DNA of 64,000 nt from Bdellovibrionales bacterium GWA2_49_15 (GTDB lineage: Bacteria; Bdellovibrionota; Bacteriovoracia; Bacteriovoracales; Bacteriovoracaceae): contig MEPP01000027.1 in assembly GCA_001769855.1 (NCBI GenBank), positions 83,072 through 147,071 of the forward strand. Direction: 5' to 3'. Under the pieces are notes generated by a model. That model was given only the letters and a program-made list of their open reading frames with translations, was not told where the DNA came from and did not search any database. Each line of letters starts with the position of its first letter. Within the stretch, counting starts at the first letter, position 1. The translations under genes and the position numbers were made by a program. This document shows, in pieces, positions 26,431 to 34,544 of the stretch.

Positions 26431-26967
26431 ATGCGCCCTGAACTTATGTTAGACACACCACGGCTGACTCTTCGAAGCTGGACCTTGGAAGATCGGCCGC
26501 TCATGCAGCTTCTTCCTCTCGATGAGGGCCTTAATACTTTCTGCGTCCCTGGCACCTATGCCTACCAGAACGAAAAGGATTTAGACGACAAGCTCGCCCA
26601 GCGCATCTCGCTCTATCAAGAAAAAGGACTGGGTAAATTCATTATCGAGCTTAAAGAAACGAAAGAATTTGTCGGCCTGTGTGGGGTGGGTTCCTACGAA
26701 CTGAAGGGCAAAAATATTCATGAGCTGGCCTATCGGCTGCGACGGCCGTACTGGGGACAAGGCCTTGGAACCGAAGTGTCGAGGGCCATGCTTCAATATG
26801 CTTTTGAAGAACTCGAATTTTCCGAAGTGTACGCTTTCGCCGATCCGCAAAATGCGGCGTCCCTCAACATCATCAAAAAACTTGGTTTTACCTTTCACGG
26901 CAAAATTATGTACGCCGACGTTCCCCATCACGTTTTTGTGCTGCTAAAAAAAGATTGGAAGGCCTAG
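26431..26967 (+). CDS. GNAT acetyltransferase (RimJ/RimL-like)
   Basis: The protein matches the acetyltransferase_3 group of GNATs: LDTPRLTLRSWTLED at the N-terminus, the acetyl-CoA loop RRPYWGQGLGTEVSRAML and the C-terminal ASLNIIKKLGFTF. About 178 residues result from ATG 26431. A TTG at 26395 and an ATG at 26446 are alternatives; none has a clear Shine-Dalgarno sequence. The family acetylates protein N-termini or small amines; the substrate is not evident. The stop overlaps the convergent helicase gene by 4 bases. Confidence 0.85.
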   Translation: MRPELMLDTPRLTLRSWTLEDRPLMQLLPLDEGLNTFCVPGTYAYQNEKDLDDKLAQRISLYQEKGLGKFIIELKETKEFVGLCGVGSYELKGKNIHELAYRLRRPYWGQGLGTEVSRAMLQYAFEELEFSEVYAFADPQNAASLNIIKKLGFTFHGKIMYADVPHHVFVLLKKDWKA

Positions 26968-28406
26968 TTACGGCGGCGATTGTGGTAACCGCTGCCTCGG
27001 TTACTGCGCGATCGTCCTCCCCCTGACTGCGGGCGCGAGAAATGGCGCTGGCGCTCCTCGAAGCGAGGTTCTTGGAGAGGTCCGATGTCCGTGAGACGTT
27101 TCAGCTCGCTATTGAAGGTCCAGGTAAAAAGAATTTTCAGCGCCTCTTCTTTGGAGAGATGCTCAAAGTAAGTTTTAAACAAATCAAAGGTTTCATCAGT
27201 TTTGAAGTCACCCTTTTTGTCCTGGAGGGCGGCGAAAATCGGCCCCATATTTTCAATTTCCCGCAGCACCTTCATCGCCTTCAGATCGGCGACGGAGGGC
27301 AGGTCTTTGCGAGCAATGGTGACACCCAACATCTTTTCTAAGCGACGGATGGAGTAAATATCCCGAGAGTCCACCAGCGTAATGGCGATACCTTTCATGC
27401 CCGCTCGACCGGTTCGTCCGATGCGGTGGATATAGGAGTCAATTTCCTGAGGCAGACCATAGTTGATAACGTGGGTGAGATTGCTGACGTCAATCCCCCG
27501 CGCCGCCACGTCGGTGCAAACCATAATATTGGTTCGCTTGCTCTTGAATTGGGCCATGGCGAAGTCCCGTTCCTTCTGGGACATCTCACCGTGCAGAACT
27601 TCGATCTTGTGTCCGCGCAGCGTGAGCTCATTGGCGAGATCGCGAGTTTCCAGGCGCGTCCGGCAAAAAATCAATCCGTAAATATCGGGCGTCATATCAA
27701 AGATGCGGCACAAGGCCTCTTTGTGATTTCTTTCGCGAATAACATAATAACTTTGCTCGATGTCGGCATTGCTCACCGTTTTCTTCTGAATAGAAACCAT
27801 CTTGGGATTTTTAAACTGGGAGTTGATCATGTTCACAATCGGCCTGGGCATGGTGGCCGAGAACATCCAAATGCGTTTTTCCTCGTTGGTGGATTCCAGG
27901 ATGGTATTCACATCCTCTAGAAATCCCATATTGAGCATCTCATCGGCCTCATCGAGGATGACGTGACTGACGGTTTCGAATTTGAGAATGCCCTTCTCCA
28001 AAAGATCAATCACCCGACCGGGTGTCCCGACGATAATATGGGGATGACCGTGGCGAATGCCATAAATCTGCTTGTCGTAGGAAGCGCCACCGAAGATGGC
28101 CTCAACGCGAATCTTCAGGTGCTTGCCGAGCTTAACAATTTCCTCTTTAACCTGATTGGCCAGCTCGCGGGTGGGGGCCAAAATTAAGGCCTGGATATGG
28201 CGCGATTTGATGTCAATCTTTTCCAAGAGAGGCAAGGCAAACGCCGCTGTCTTGCCGGTTCCGGTCTGGGCCTGGCCAATGAAATCGCATTCCTCAGTCA
28301 GGAGGAGCGGAATGACTTTTGCCTGTATTTCAGTCGGCGTAATATAGCCGAGCTCGGCCACGGATTTTAAAAGCAGGGGATTGAGTGAGAGTTCATTGAA
28401 GTCCAA
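26964..28406 (-). CDS. DEAD-box ATP-dependent RNA helicase
   Basis: The 480-residue protein contains the full set of DEAD-box motifs: AQTGTGKT (I), PTRELA (Ia), DEAD (II), SAT (III) and HRIGRTGR (VI). A C-terminal extension follows, ending in a basic Arg/Gly/Ser-rich tail (SGGGRSRSNRGSGYHNRRRN). This is the CshA/DeaD layout, used in ribosome assembly, RNA decay and cold adaptation. It is a single gene with a 61-base gap from the ABC-F gene upstream. Confidence 0.95.
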   Translation of the reverse strand: MDFNELSLNPLLLKSVAELGYITPTEIQAKVIPLLLTEECDFIGQAQTGTGKTAAFALPLLEKIDIKSRHIQALILAPTRELANQVKEEIVKLGKHLKIRVEAIFGGASYDKQIYGIRHGHPHIIVGTPGRVIDLLEKGILKFETVSHVILDEADEMLNMGFLEDVNTILESTNEEKRIWMFSATMPRPIVNMINSQFKNPKMVSIQKKTVSNADIEQSYYVIRERNHKEALCRIFDMTPDIYGLIFCRTRLETRDLANELTLRGHKIEVLHGEMSQKERDFAMAQFKSKRTNIMVCTDVAARGIDVSNLTHVINYGLPQEIDSYIHRIGRTGRAGMKGIAITLVDSRDIYSIRRLEKMLGVTIARKDLPSVADLKAMKVLREIENMGPIFAALQDKKGDFKTDETFDLFKTYFEHLSKEEALKILFTWTFNSELKRLTDIGPLQEPRFEERQRHFSRPQSGGGRSRSNRGSGYHNRRRN

Positions 28407-28467
28407 AAAAGATCCTTATTCGAGGTTGATGCGCCAAGCTATACAGGAGAAAAATGCAAAAGGAAAG

Positions 28468-30057
28468 CTATTCTTCGTATCCGACAAATTGATCATAGCT
28501 ACACTCTTCATCCCGAACACCTTTGTCTTCTATTGAGATTACCCGCGTAGCAATAGTCTGGATAAACTCGTGATCATGGGAGGAAAACAGGAGGGTGCCC
28601 TTAAAATCGATCAGCCCTTCGTTTAAGGCGGTAATGGTTTCAAGGTCCAGATGATTGGTGGGATTGTCCATAACGAGGACATTGGCGTTGGTGAGCAGGA
28701 TCTTGGCCAGCATACAGCGAACTTTCTCGCCACCCGAGAGCACGGTGCATTTTTTAAGTGCCTCTTCCCCGGAGAAGAGCATTCGCCCTAAAAAACCGCG
28801 GATAAAGGTTTCAGTTTGATCCTTGGAATATTGTCTGAGCCAATCAATCAAAGAGACTTTAGCATCTTGAAAAAAGGCCGAGTTATCCGTGGGCAGGTAG
28901 GCGCGGGAGGTGGTTACGCCCCATTCAATCTTCCCGGAATCCGGTGTGCTTTCACCCATTAAAATTTTAAAAAGCTCGGTGGTTATGATCTCAGATTTGG
29001 CCAGGAAGACCACCTTCTGGCCTTTTTTCAAGGTAAAAGAAACATTATTGAGAATCTTCTTCCCATCGCGCACAAAGTTTAATCCATCCACCCGCAGGAG
29101 CTGGTCTCCTGCCTCCCGCTCCTGGCGAAAGCCCAAAAAAGGGTAGCGACGGCTGGATGGGGCGATGTCTTCGATGGTTAATTTCTCAATCAGCTTTTTG
29201 CGGGAGGTGGCCTGCTTGGACTTGGAGGCATTGGCGGAAAAGCGCGCGATAAATTCTTTTAAGTCCTTAATTTTTTCCTCAGTCCTCTTGTTCTGGTCCG
29301 AGATAAGCCGCTGGGCCAGCTGACTGGACTTGTACCAGAAATCATAATTGCCCACATAGAGTTTAATTTTGGAAAAATCGATGTCGCAGATATGGGTACA
29401 AACTTTGTTGAGAAAGTGGCGATCGTGGGAAACCACCAGCACGATGCTCTCCTCCTGGGACATGATAAATTTTTCCAGCCAGCTGATGGCCTTCAAATCC
29501 AGGTCGTTGGTGGGCTCATCCAGGAGCAGAATGTCCGGCGCCCCAAAGAGCGCCTGGGCCAACAGGACCTTAACTTTTTGCCCGCCGGTCAGCTCCTTCA
29601 TCTTCTTGGAATGAAGGGCCGTATCCACGCCCAGCCCCGCCAAAAGTGAGCCAGCATTGGCCTCCGCTTCCCAGCCATTTAGCTCGGCAAAGCGGGATTC
29701 AAGCTCGGCGGTGCGCTCGCCATCCTTTTCCGAAAAATTTTCTTTGGCGTAGAGGGCATCTTTTTCTTTCATGATGGCGATGAGCTCAGAGTGCCCTAAG
29801 ATGACGGTGTTCAAGACGACCTCTTCCTCAAAGGCATAGTGGTCCTGGCTCAAAACCGCCATGCGCTCACCCGGTGTGATGTCAATCCTTCCTGTCGTGG
29901 CGGAAATCTTGCCACTTAAAAGCTTGAGGAAGGTGGATTTCCCGGAGCCGTTGGCACCGATGATGCCATAGCAGTTCCCCTTGATGAATTTCAAGTTGAC
30001 GTCTTTAAATAGGATTCGGCCTCCATACTGGAGGGCAATGTCTTGGGTGGTAATCAT
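28468..30057 (-). CDS. ABC-F ATPase, YbiT/YkpA type
   Basis: The protein of about 529 residues starts at ATG 30057 (MITTQDIALQYGG); the six-residue longer frame is less likely. It has two ABC domains and no membrane segment. The first domain is complete: GANGSGKST, LTGGQKVKVLLAQ, LLDEPTNDLD. The second lacks a normal Walker A (FLAKSEIITTELFK), as in B. subtilis YkpA, and its Walker B reads VMDNPTNHLD, with Asn where the catalytic Glu is expected; its signature LSGGEKVRCML is kept. ABC-F proteins act on the ribosome E site. It diverges from an exported protein gene at 30138. Confidence 0.92.
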   Translation of the reverse strand: MITTQDIALQYGGRILFKDVNLKFIKGNCYGIIGANGSGKSTFLKLLSGKISATTGRIDITPGERMAVLSQDHYAFEEEVVLNTVILGHSELIAIMKEKDALYAKENFSEKDGERTAELESRFAELNGWEAEANAGSLLAGLGVDTALHSKKMKELTGGQKVKVLLAQALFGAPDILLLDEPTNDLDLKAISWLEKFIMSQEESIVLVVSHDRHFLNKVCTHICDIDFSKIKLYVGNYDFWYKSSQLAQRLISDQNKRTEEKIKDLKEFIARFSANASKSKQATSRKKLIEKLTIEDIAPSSRRYPFLGFRQEREAGDQLLRVDGLNFVRDGKKILNNVSFTLKKGQKVVFLAKSEIITTELFKILMGESTPDSGKIEWGVTTSRAYLPTDNSAFFQDAKVSLIDWLRQYSKDQTETFIRGFLGRMLFSGEEALKKCTVLSGGEKVRCMLAKILLTNANVLVMDNPTNHLDLETITALNEGLIDFKGTLLFSSHDHEFIQTIATRVISIEDKGVRDEECSYDQFVGYEE

Positions 30058-30137
30058 AGGCGCCGTAGTTAGCACGAGAAACGTATAAAAAATACCTATT
30101 TATTGAATCGCGTCCCTATCTCACATATACAAGGCGT

Positions 30138-31070
30138 ATGAAAATACTATTTATTTTGTTGCTGCTTCAATCGGTTGTAGTGGCCAGCGAGGTGGACAAC
30201 TTCACCAGTCGCTACGAACCACTGCCCGATTCGGTGGAGTACCTCAACCAAAAAACGGAAGAGGCCTTTGACCAGGCCTTGCTTTTAGTCAATGAGAAGA
30301 AGGGCTGTTCCGAGAAGAATCTCTACAAAGGCCTGCGCGTGTACTTTCGCAACCACGTCCAAGGAAAATTTAATCGCTGGCTGGCCCATACGGACGAAAT
30401 CTCCAAGAGACCCGTGAACAACAGTCTGAGCATTTATCAAGATTTTAAATGGTATGAGGCCCCCACCGGTGCCTTAAAAAATATCTACCAGGACACCGTT
30501 GCCGAAGCCATTGTGGTTAATGGAGTGCAGCTGGGCACAGACAAGTTTGAACATTTTTTTGGCCGGGGCTACGCCTACTTTCATAAATTGACTCGCAAGA
30601 AAAAAAGCATCGAAGCTGTTCTCAAATTCGGGCACCGCTCGGAAAAATATTTATTAGGCAGCAAAACCACCGGCATCTACAGCTACGGTGACCTGGCCGG
30701 CAATTTCCATGGCATGCGTTTTTGGAATCATCTTCTGGCAAAGACACAAGATGTTTTAGGCCCGGAATACAACCAGGGTCCCTATGTGGTTTGCGAGAAA
30801 GGCCAGTGGCAAAAAAAGATGGTCAACAACAAATTTCCTTTTGACTGGAAAAATTATGTGGATGCTTCCTGGGACGAAGGCAATAACTGTTCTGCCTTTC
30901 GGACCGAGTCGCTCTTGAAAAAAGTTCAAAAGCGAGTGCAACTTCTCGAGGAGAAAACGGGCCTGCGTCATACCTGCCCGGTCGAGCCAGAAGCCATCTC
31001 AGCGCTTAAAGAAAAAATGTTTCCTTTCTCAAAATGGTTCATCAACTCTGACGGCCACAAAAAATTGTAG
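30138..31070 (+). CDS. Exported protein of unknown function
   Basis: The 310-residue protein has a signal peptide (MKILFILLLLQSVVVAS). The mature part contains GTDKFEHFFGRGYAYFHK, GHRSEKYLLGSKTTGIYSYGDL and AGNFHGMRFW, stretches that look conserved and rich in His, Tyr and Phe, and three or four cysteines. No catalytic motif that I can name is present. It is a single gene between the ABC-F gene (divergent) and the decaheme cytochrome operon, from which it is separated by 338 bases. Confidence 0.65.
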   Translation: MKILFILLLLQSVVVASEVDNFTSRYEPLPDSVEYLNQKTEEAFDQALLLVNEKKGCSEKNLYKGLRVYFRNHVQGKFNRWLAHTDEISKRPVNNSLSIYQDFKWYEAPTGALKNIYQDTVAEAIVVNGVQLGTDKFEHFFGRGYAYFHKLTRKKKSIEAVLKFGHRSEKYLLGSKTTGIYSYGDLAGNFHGMRFWNHLLAKTQDVLGPEYNQGPYVVCEKGQWQKKMVNNKFPFDWKNYVDASWDEGNNCSAFRTESLLKKVQKRVQLLEEKTGLRHTCPVEPEAISALKEKMFPFSKWFINSDGHKKL

Positions 31071-31102
31071 TTATTTTTTTATTCGCGCTTTGCATTATAG
31101 CT

Positions 31103-31124
31103 TTGTGACATTCTTGTGACATTT
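31103..31124 (+). promoter_or_regulatory. Tandem 11-base direct repeat upstream of the cytochrome operon
   Basis: TTGTGACATTC (31103-31113) is followed directly by TTGTGACATTT (31114-31124). Tandem repeats with an 11-base period are the usual binding sites of OmpR/PhoB-family response regulators. A regulator of that family is encoded at 37787-38509, and a related 11-base pattern lies upstream of it. The rest of the 338-base gap (31071-31408) is AT-rich and holds a possible small frame at 31197 and, just before the decaheme ATG, a strong AGGGAGGAG ribosome site. Binding is inferred. Confidence 0.5.
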
Positions 31125-31196
31125 TGTCCGAAGCGTTGCCAAGAGTTCCGAGCAGTCCTTAGACTATCAATATCAAGCATTTCCAAGGATGGTGCG

Positions 31197-31304
31197 GTGA
31201 AAAACAAATATGTTCAAAGAAGAACATTCGTTTTTGTCTCGGTGACTCTCGTTAGCATGGCGACTGACATCAACCTCAAAAGTTTTGTACCGGGGTTGGC
31301 GTAA
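31197..31304 (+). CDS. Possible 35-residue peptide upstream of decaheme cytochrome
   Basis: A GTG at 31197 lies 7 bases after AAGGA and opens a 35-codon frame ending in TAA at 31304. The peptide has a basic start (KNKYVQRRTF), a short hydrophobic run (VFVSVTLVSMA) and a polar end (SFVPGLA). It may be a small exported or membrane peptide or a leader frame for the cytochrome operon. It may also be chance; there is no homology evidence. Confidence 0.3.
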   Translation: MKNKYVQRRTFVFVSVTLVSMATDINLKSFVPGLA

Positions 31305-31408
31305 TGCAACGCGATGTCAAGGTAGTATCAAATAGCAATTCACGCAAAAATTCTAATTTTTCGCAAAATATTTTTTTGGGCGGTTTCTTAACTAATAGGG
31401 AGGAGAAT

Positions 31409-32287
31409 ATGGTTCTAGTGAAAAAATGGTGTTTTTTAATGCCACTTGTCCTGCTACTCATGTGCTATTCGGGATTTGCAGCAGCGGCCGATGCCCCAGT
31501 GGCAGCCGCACCAGTCGTGAAGTGTAATGATTGTCACGAGCCAGTTGTGACGAAGTTTGCTGAAACTCACCACGCGAAAGCCTTTCAAGGTTCTGAAAGA
31601 ACATGTACCAATTGCCACGGCAATGCTGATGCGCATATCTCTGCCGGTGATGGAAAGAACATTGTTTCGTTCAACACCAAAGATAAGGAGATGAGAAAGC
31701 AGCTGGAGACTCAATGTTTAAGCTGCCACAACAATACCGCCCATCTGGCGTTCTGGAAAATTGGGGATCACCGCAAAAATGGTGTGACCTGTGTGGATTG
31801 CCACAACATTCACGTGCCTGCGGCCCAGAGAAAACCGACCTCGCAAACATGTCTTCAATGTCACAAGCGAGTTAAAATCGATCTGGAGAAATCTTCACAT
31901 CACCCCATCATTGAAGGCAAAGTAAACTGCTTTGACTGTCACAATCCCCATGGAACGACAACCAAGCATCAGCTGAATGCCCCTTCCACAAATCAACTCT
32001 GCTATAAATGTCACGCCGATAAACGCGGGCCATTTAAGTGGGAGCATCCACCTGTTGAGGAAGACTGTCTGAAATGCCACACACCACACGGAAGCCGGCA
32101 TGTAAGACTGCTCAATAAGAAGACGCCGTCTCTTTGTCAGGACTGCCACATCACGACAAGTCACCCCTCTGGTGTTTACGGATCAGAAGCGTTGTCGAGT
32201 CGGGAGATGGGCAAGTCGTGCGTGTCATGTCATGCGAAGATACATGGAAGTAATAGTGCCGCAGACGGAAAAGCGTTAAGACAGTAA
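31409..32287 (+). CDS. Decaheme c-type cytochrome, MtrA/DmsE family
   Basis: The 292-residue exported protein starts at ATG 31409 behind AGGGAGGAG; the longer frame from 31304 lacks such a site. After the signal peptide (to about residue 27) there are ten CXXCH haem sites: CNDCH, CTNCH, CLSCH, CVDCH, CLQCH, CFDCH, CYKCH, CLKCH, CQDCH and CVSCH. Haem number, spacing and length fit the periplasm-side decaheme of MtrAB/DmsEF/PioAB conduits, which passes electrons through an outer-membrane barrel. The barrel gene follows after 21 bases. No outer-surface decaheme (MtrC/OmcA type) is beside it. Confidence 0.93.
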   Translation: MVLVKKWCFLMPLVLLLMCYSGFAAAADAPVAAAPVVKCNDCHEPVVTKFAETHHAKAFQGSERTCTNCHGNADAHISAGDGKNIVSFNTKDKEMRKQLETQCLSCHNNTAHLAFWKIGDHRKNGVTCVDCHNIHVPAAQRKPTSQTCLQCHKRVKIDLEKSSHHPIIEGKVNCFDCHNPHGTTTKHQLNAPSTNQLCYKCHADKRGPFKWEHPPVEEDCLKCHTPHGSRHVRLLNKKTPSLCQDCHITTSHPSGVYGSEALSSREMGKSCVSCHAKIHGSNSAADGKALRQ

Positions 32288-32308
32288 AAGAATTACAACA
32301 GGAGAATA

Positions 32309-34441
32309 ATGATGAAAAAATTATCAGTTTATATATTTACCTGGTTGCTGCTGCTTCCAGGCATGCTTATGGCAAAAGAATTTTCAGGATTTATCGATTT
32401 GGGGCAGAGTGTTCGAAATGATAGTGCGCAAGGTGCCTCTCCCTATTTAAAGTTTCGCGACGCCGATTCTACTGTCGTGGGAAATATGGGTCTTGAATCC
32501 TACGAGAAGAATCGCTACATGAGTGCTCTTTTTACCGACATTGGTCAGGCGACGGGAAGTTATGGAATCGCCGGCGGTCAATTCGAGAAGTATTCCTACT
32601 CTCTCGGGTTGCGCGGGATTGTCAATAACGCTACTTTTGGTGCCTTTACCATGTGGGATATCCCATCCGGAAATTTTGGGCAAGGAACTGGCGTTGGTGC
32701 AAGGTCTGACGCTAATTTATTTTATCACATGGACCCCCTTAAAAAAGAATCGAAGGACCATTATCTGAAGATGAATTATCAGCTCAATGAATCCACCTAT
32801 TTGAAATTGACCAGCAATAAAATCACGACCAAAGGTCTCGATGTTTATTCTGGTTACATCGGTGGCGATGCTCCATTTCCTCTCGATTACGAGACGACCA
32901 ATGTCGGGATTGAAGGTGGATATAAGTCCGAAAGCTTTTTTGCCTCTCTACAGGCAAGCTTGAGTAAGTTTGTGGAGAACCTCAAAGAAGTTCCATATTC
33001 CTTGAAAGAAAAGGCTGCGGGGACCTCTCAGATATTTGCCTCACAAGCTCCAGACAACGACACTCTCTTTTTGGAACTCAACTCCGCACTTTACGATCTG
33101 CCTCTTCACACCATGGTGGTGTTCAATGCTAGTTTGATGACCCAGACAAATACTCTTGATCCCTTTACCGCTGCCGGGACAGGAACTGGCACTGTCTCTT
33201 CTACCGTTGGTTATGTTCAAGACCGAAGTGGGAATGCCCTAAGCGAATGGAAAGGAGATATCTCGTACACCGTGGCCAAGGTTATTGTGAAGTCAGAGCC
33301 GATTACCGATCTTACCACCAAACTTTCTGTCGAATATCTCGATAAGAAAAATGAATCGACCCTGTTTACCTCTTCTTCTATTAGTCATAGCGCCGGTACC
33401 GTGCAAACGAGTGAGGCTTTTGGATATGAGAAGGAAAAGGCCGGAATTGATGTGTCTTACGTACTTCCGTTCGATACGCAAATTTCTGCCGGTTATGGAA
33501 TGTACAATATTAAACGCCCTGAGCGTCTTGATGCCACAGAGACCAAGGATAAAATCCTCTCTGCCGCTCTTCGCAATAATGCTCTTGAATTCATCAGCGG
33601 CGGAGTCTCGTACATGAAAACCGATCGCACTTCTGTTAAATCAGATGGCGATCAGGGAGCATCATCCGGTGCAGATATTGCTAAATACATGAAGCGATAT
33701 GTGAGACGTTGGGATGCCACTGATAAAACAGAGACTCGCCTGGGCGCAAATGTTGAATTGAATCCTTTGGAAGGTCTGGCCATCGGTGCTGAATACACTA
33801 TGGTGGAAAATGAGTACGAGCAGATTATTTTAGGGCGTTTGACTGACGAGCGAAAAATCATCTCAGGCTATGTTGATTACAAGTTTGGCTTTGGACTCGC
33901 TGTCTCGGGCTTTTACGAACTTGAGGATATGAAGAGTTTAACCAAGGCCCGATACGTTGATCGTTATCAAAGTGTGTCAAAGCCTGGTGGTAATCCTGAC
34001 CCAACCTCGGCCCCAAGCAACACCACAAACATAAAAAGTTATAACTGGGATGGATCTTATAGTGATGAGGTCACCACGATGGGCGTTGATGTCGCCATGC
34101 CTTTTATGGAAGAGAAGCTTAAGGTCACTCTTGGCTATGAAAAGCAAGAAGGCGATGGCGATCTAATGTTTGCCATCGAAGCAGGGGGAGATCCTGCCGA
34201 AGGCGGACCTGTTCCTAACTATGGTGACTACGTCCTGACGAAGATGAAAGGAAAGGTTGACTATAGTTTTAGTGACTCATTCTCGGCCGCGGTCAAGTAC
34301 ACCTACGAAAGATCGAAAATTAATGATTACCAGCGCGATGTTGATTACGGTTACTGGGATTCTAACTACAACGGTAAGATCTACGGTGATCAGGACTACA
34401 ATGCCCACGAGGTTTTTGCCTCTGTAGGTTACAAGTTCTAA
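32309..34441 (+). CDS. MtrB/PioB-family outer membrane beta-barrel
   Basis: The 710-residue protein has a signal peptide (to about residue 22; ATG 32309 or 32312, AGGAG upstream). It then consists of alternating amphipathic strands with many Tyr and Gly, such as LGLRGIVNNATFGAF, GISYMK-like and VSGFYELEDMKSL stretches, and ends in a terminal Phe (FASVGYKF), as expected of an outer-membrane barrel. Size and position after a decaheme gene identify the MtrB/PioB porin that sheathes the cytochrome. The N-terminal Cys pair found in Shewanella MtrB is absent. A strong terminator follows. Confidence 0.88.
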   Translation: MMKKLSVYIFTWLLLLPGMLMAKEFSGFIDLGQSVRNDSAQGASPYLKFRDADSTVVGNMGLESYEKNRYMSALFTDIGQATGSYGIAGGQFEKYSYSLGLRGIVNNATFGAFTMWDIPSGNFGQGTGVGARSDANLFYHMDPLKKESKDHYLKMNYQLNESTYLKLTSNKITTKGLDVYSGYIGGDAPFPLDYETTNVGIEGGYKSESFFASLQASLSKFVENLKEVPYSLKEKAAGTSQIFASQAPDNDTLFLELNSALYDLPLHTMVVFNASLMTQTNTLDPFTAAGTGTGTVSSTVGYVQDRSGNALSEWKGDISYTVAKVIVKSEPITDLTTKLSVEYLDKKNESTLFTSSSISHSAGTVQTSEAFGYEKEKAGIDVSYVLPFDTQISAGYGMYNIKRPERLDATETKDKILSAALRNNALEFISGGVSYMKTDRTSVKSDGDQGASSGADIAKYMKRYVRRWDATDKTETRLGANVELNPLEGLAIGAEYTMVENEYEQIILGRLTDERKIISGYVDYKFGFGLAVSGFYELEDMKSLTKARYVDRYQSVSKPGGNPDPTSAPSNTTNIKSYNWDGSYSDEVTTMGVDVAMPFMEEKLKVTLGYEKQEGDGDLMFAIEAGGDPAEGGPVPNYGDYVLTKMKGKVDYSFSDSFSAAVKYTYERSKINDYQRDVDYGYWDSNYNGKIYGDQDYNAHEVFASVGYKF

Positions 34442-34465
34442 TAAATTGTAAGTTAAGTTAGGTTT

Positions 34466-34494
34466 AGGCCTCCCGCAAGGGAGGCCTTTTTTTT
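34466..34494 (+). terminator. Rho-independent terminator after the mtrAB-like pair
   Basis: An 8-base-pair perfect stem (GGCCTCCC at 34467-34474 with GGGAGGCC at 34479-34486), a GCAA tetraloop and a run of eight T residues form a textbook intrinsic terminator 25 bases after the porin stop. The next gene, at 34545, is therefore likely to have its own promoter. Confidence 0.93.
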
Positions 34495-34544
34495 GTGGCA
34501 TAGATGGTCCACACCTCTGTCTCTCTATTCAAAGATGTTCATTT

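Noticed and set aside
31304-31408. N-terminal extension of the decaheme cytochrome to 31304
   Set aside because: The added residues are polar and would mask the signal peptide; AGGGAGGAG directly precedes the ATG at 31409.
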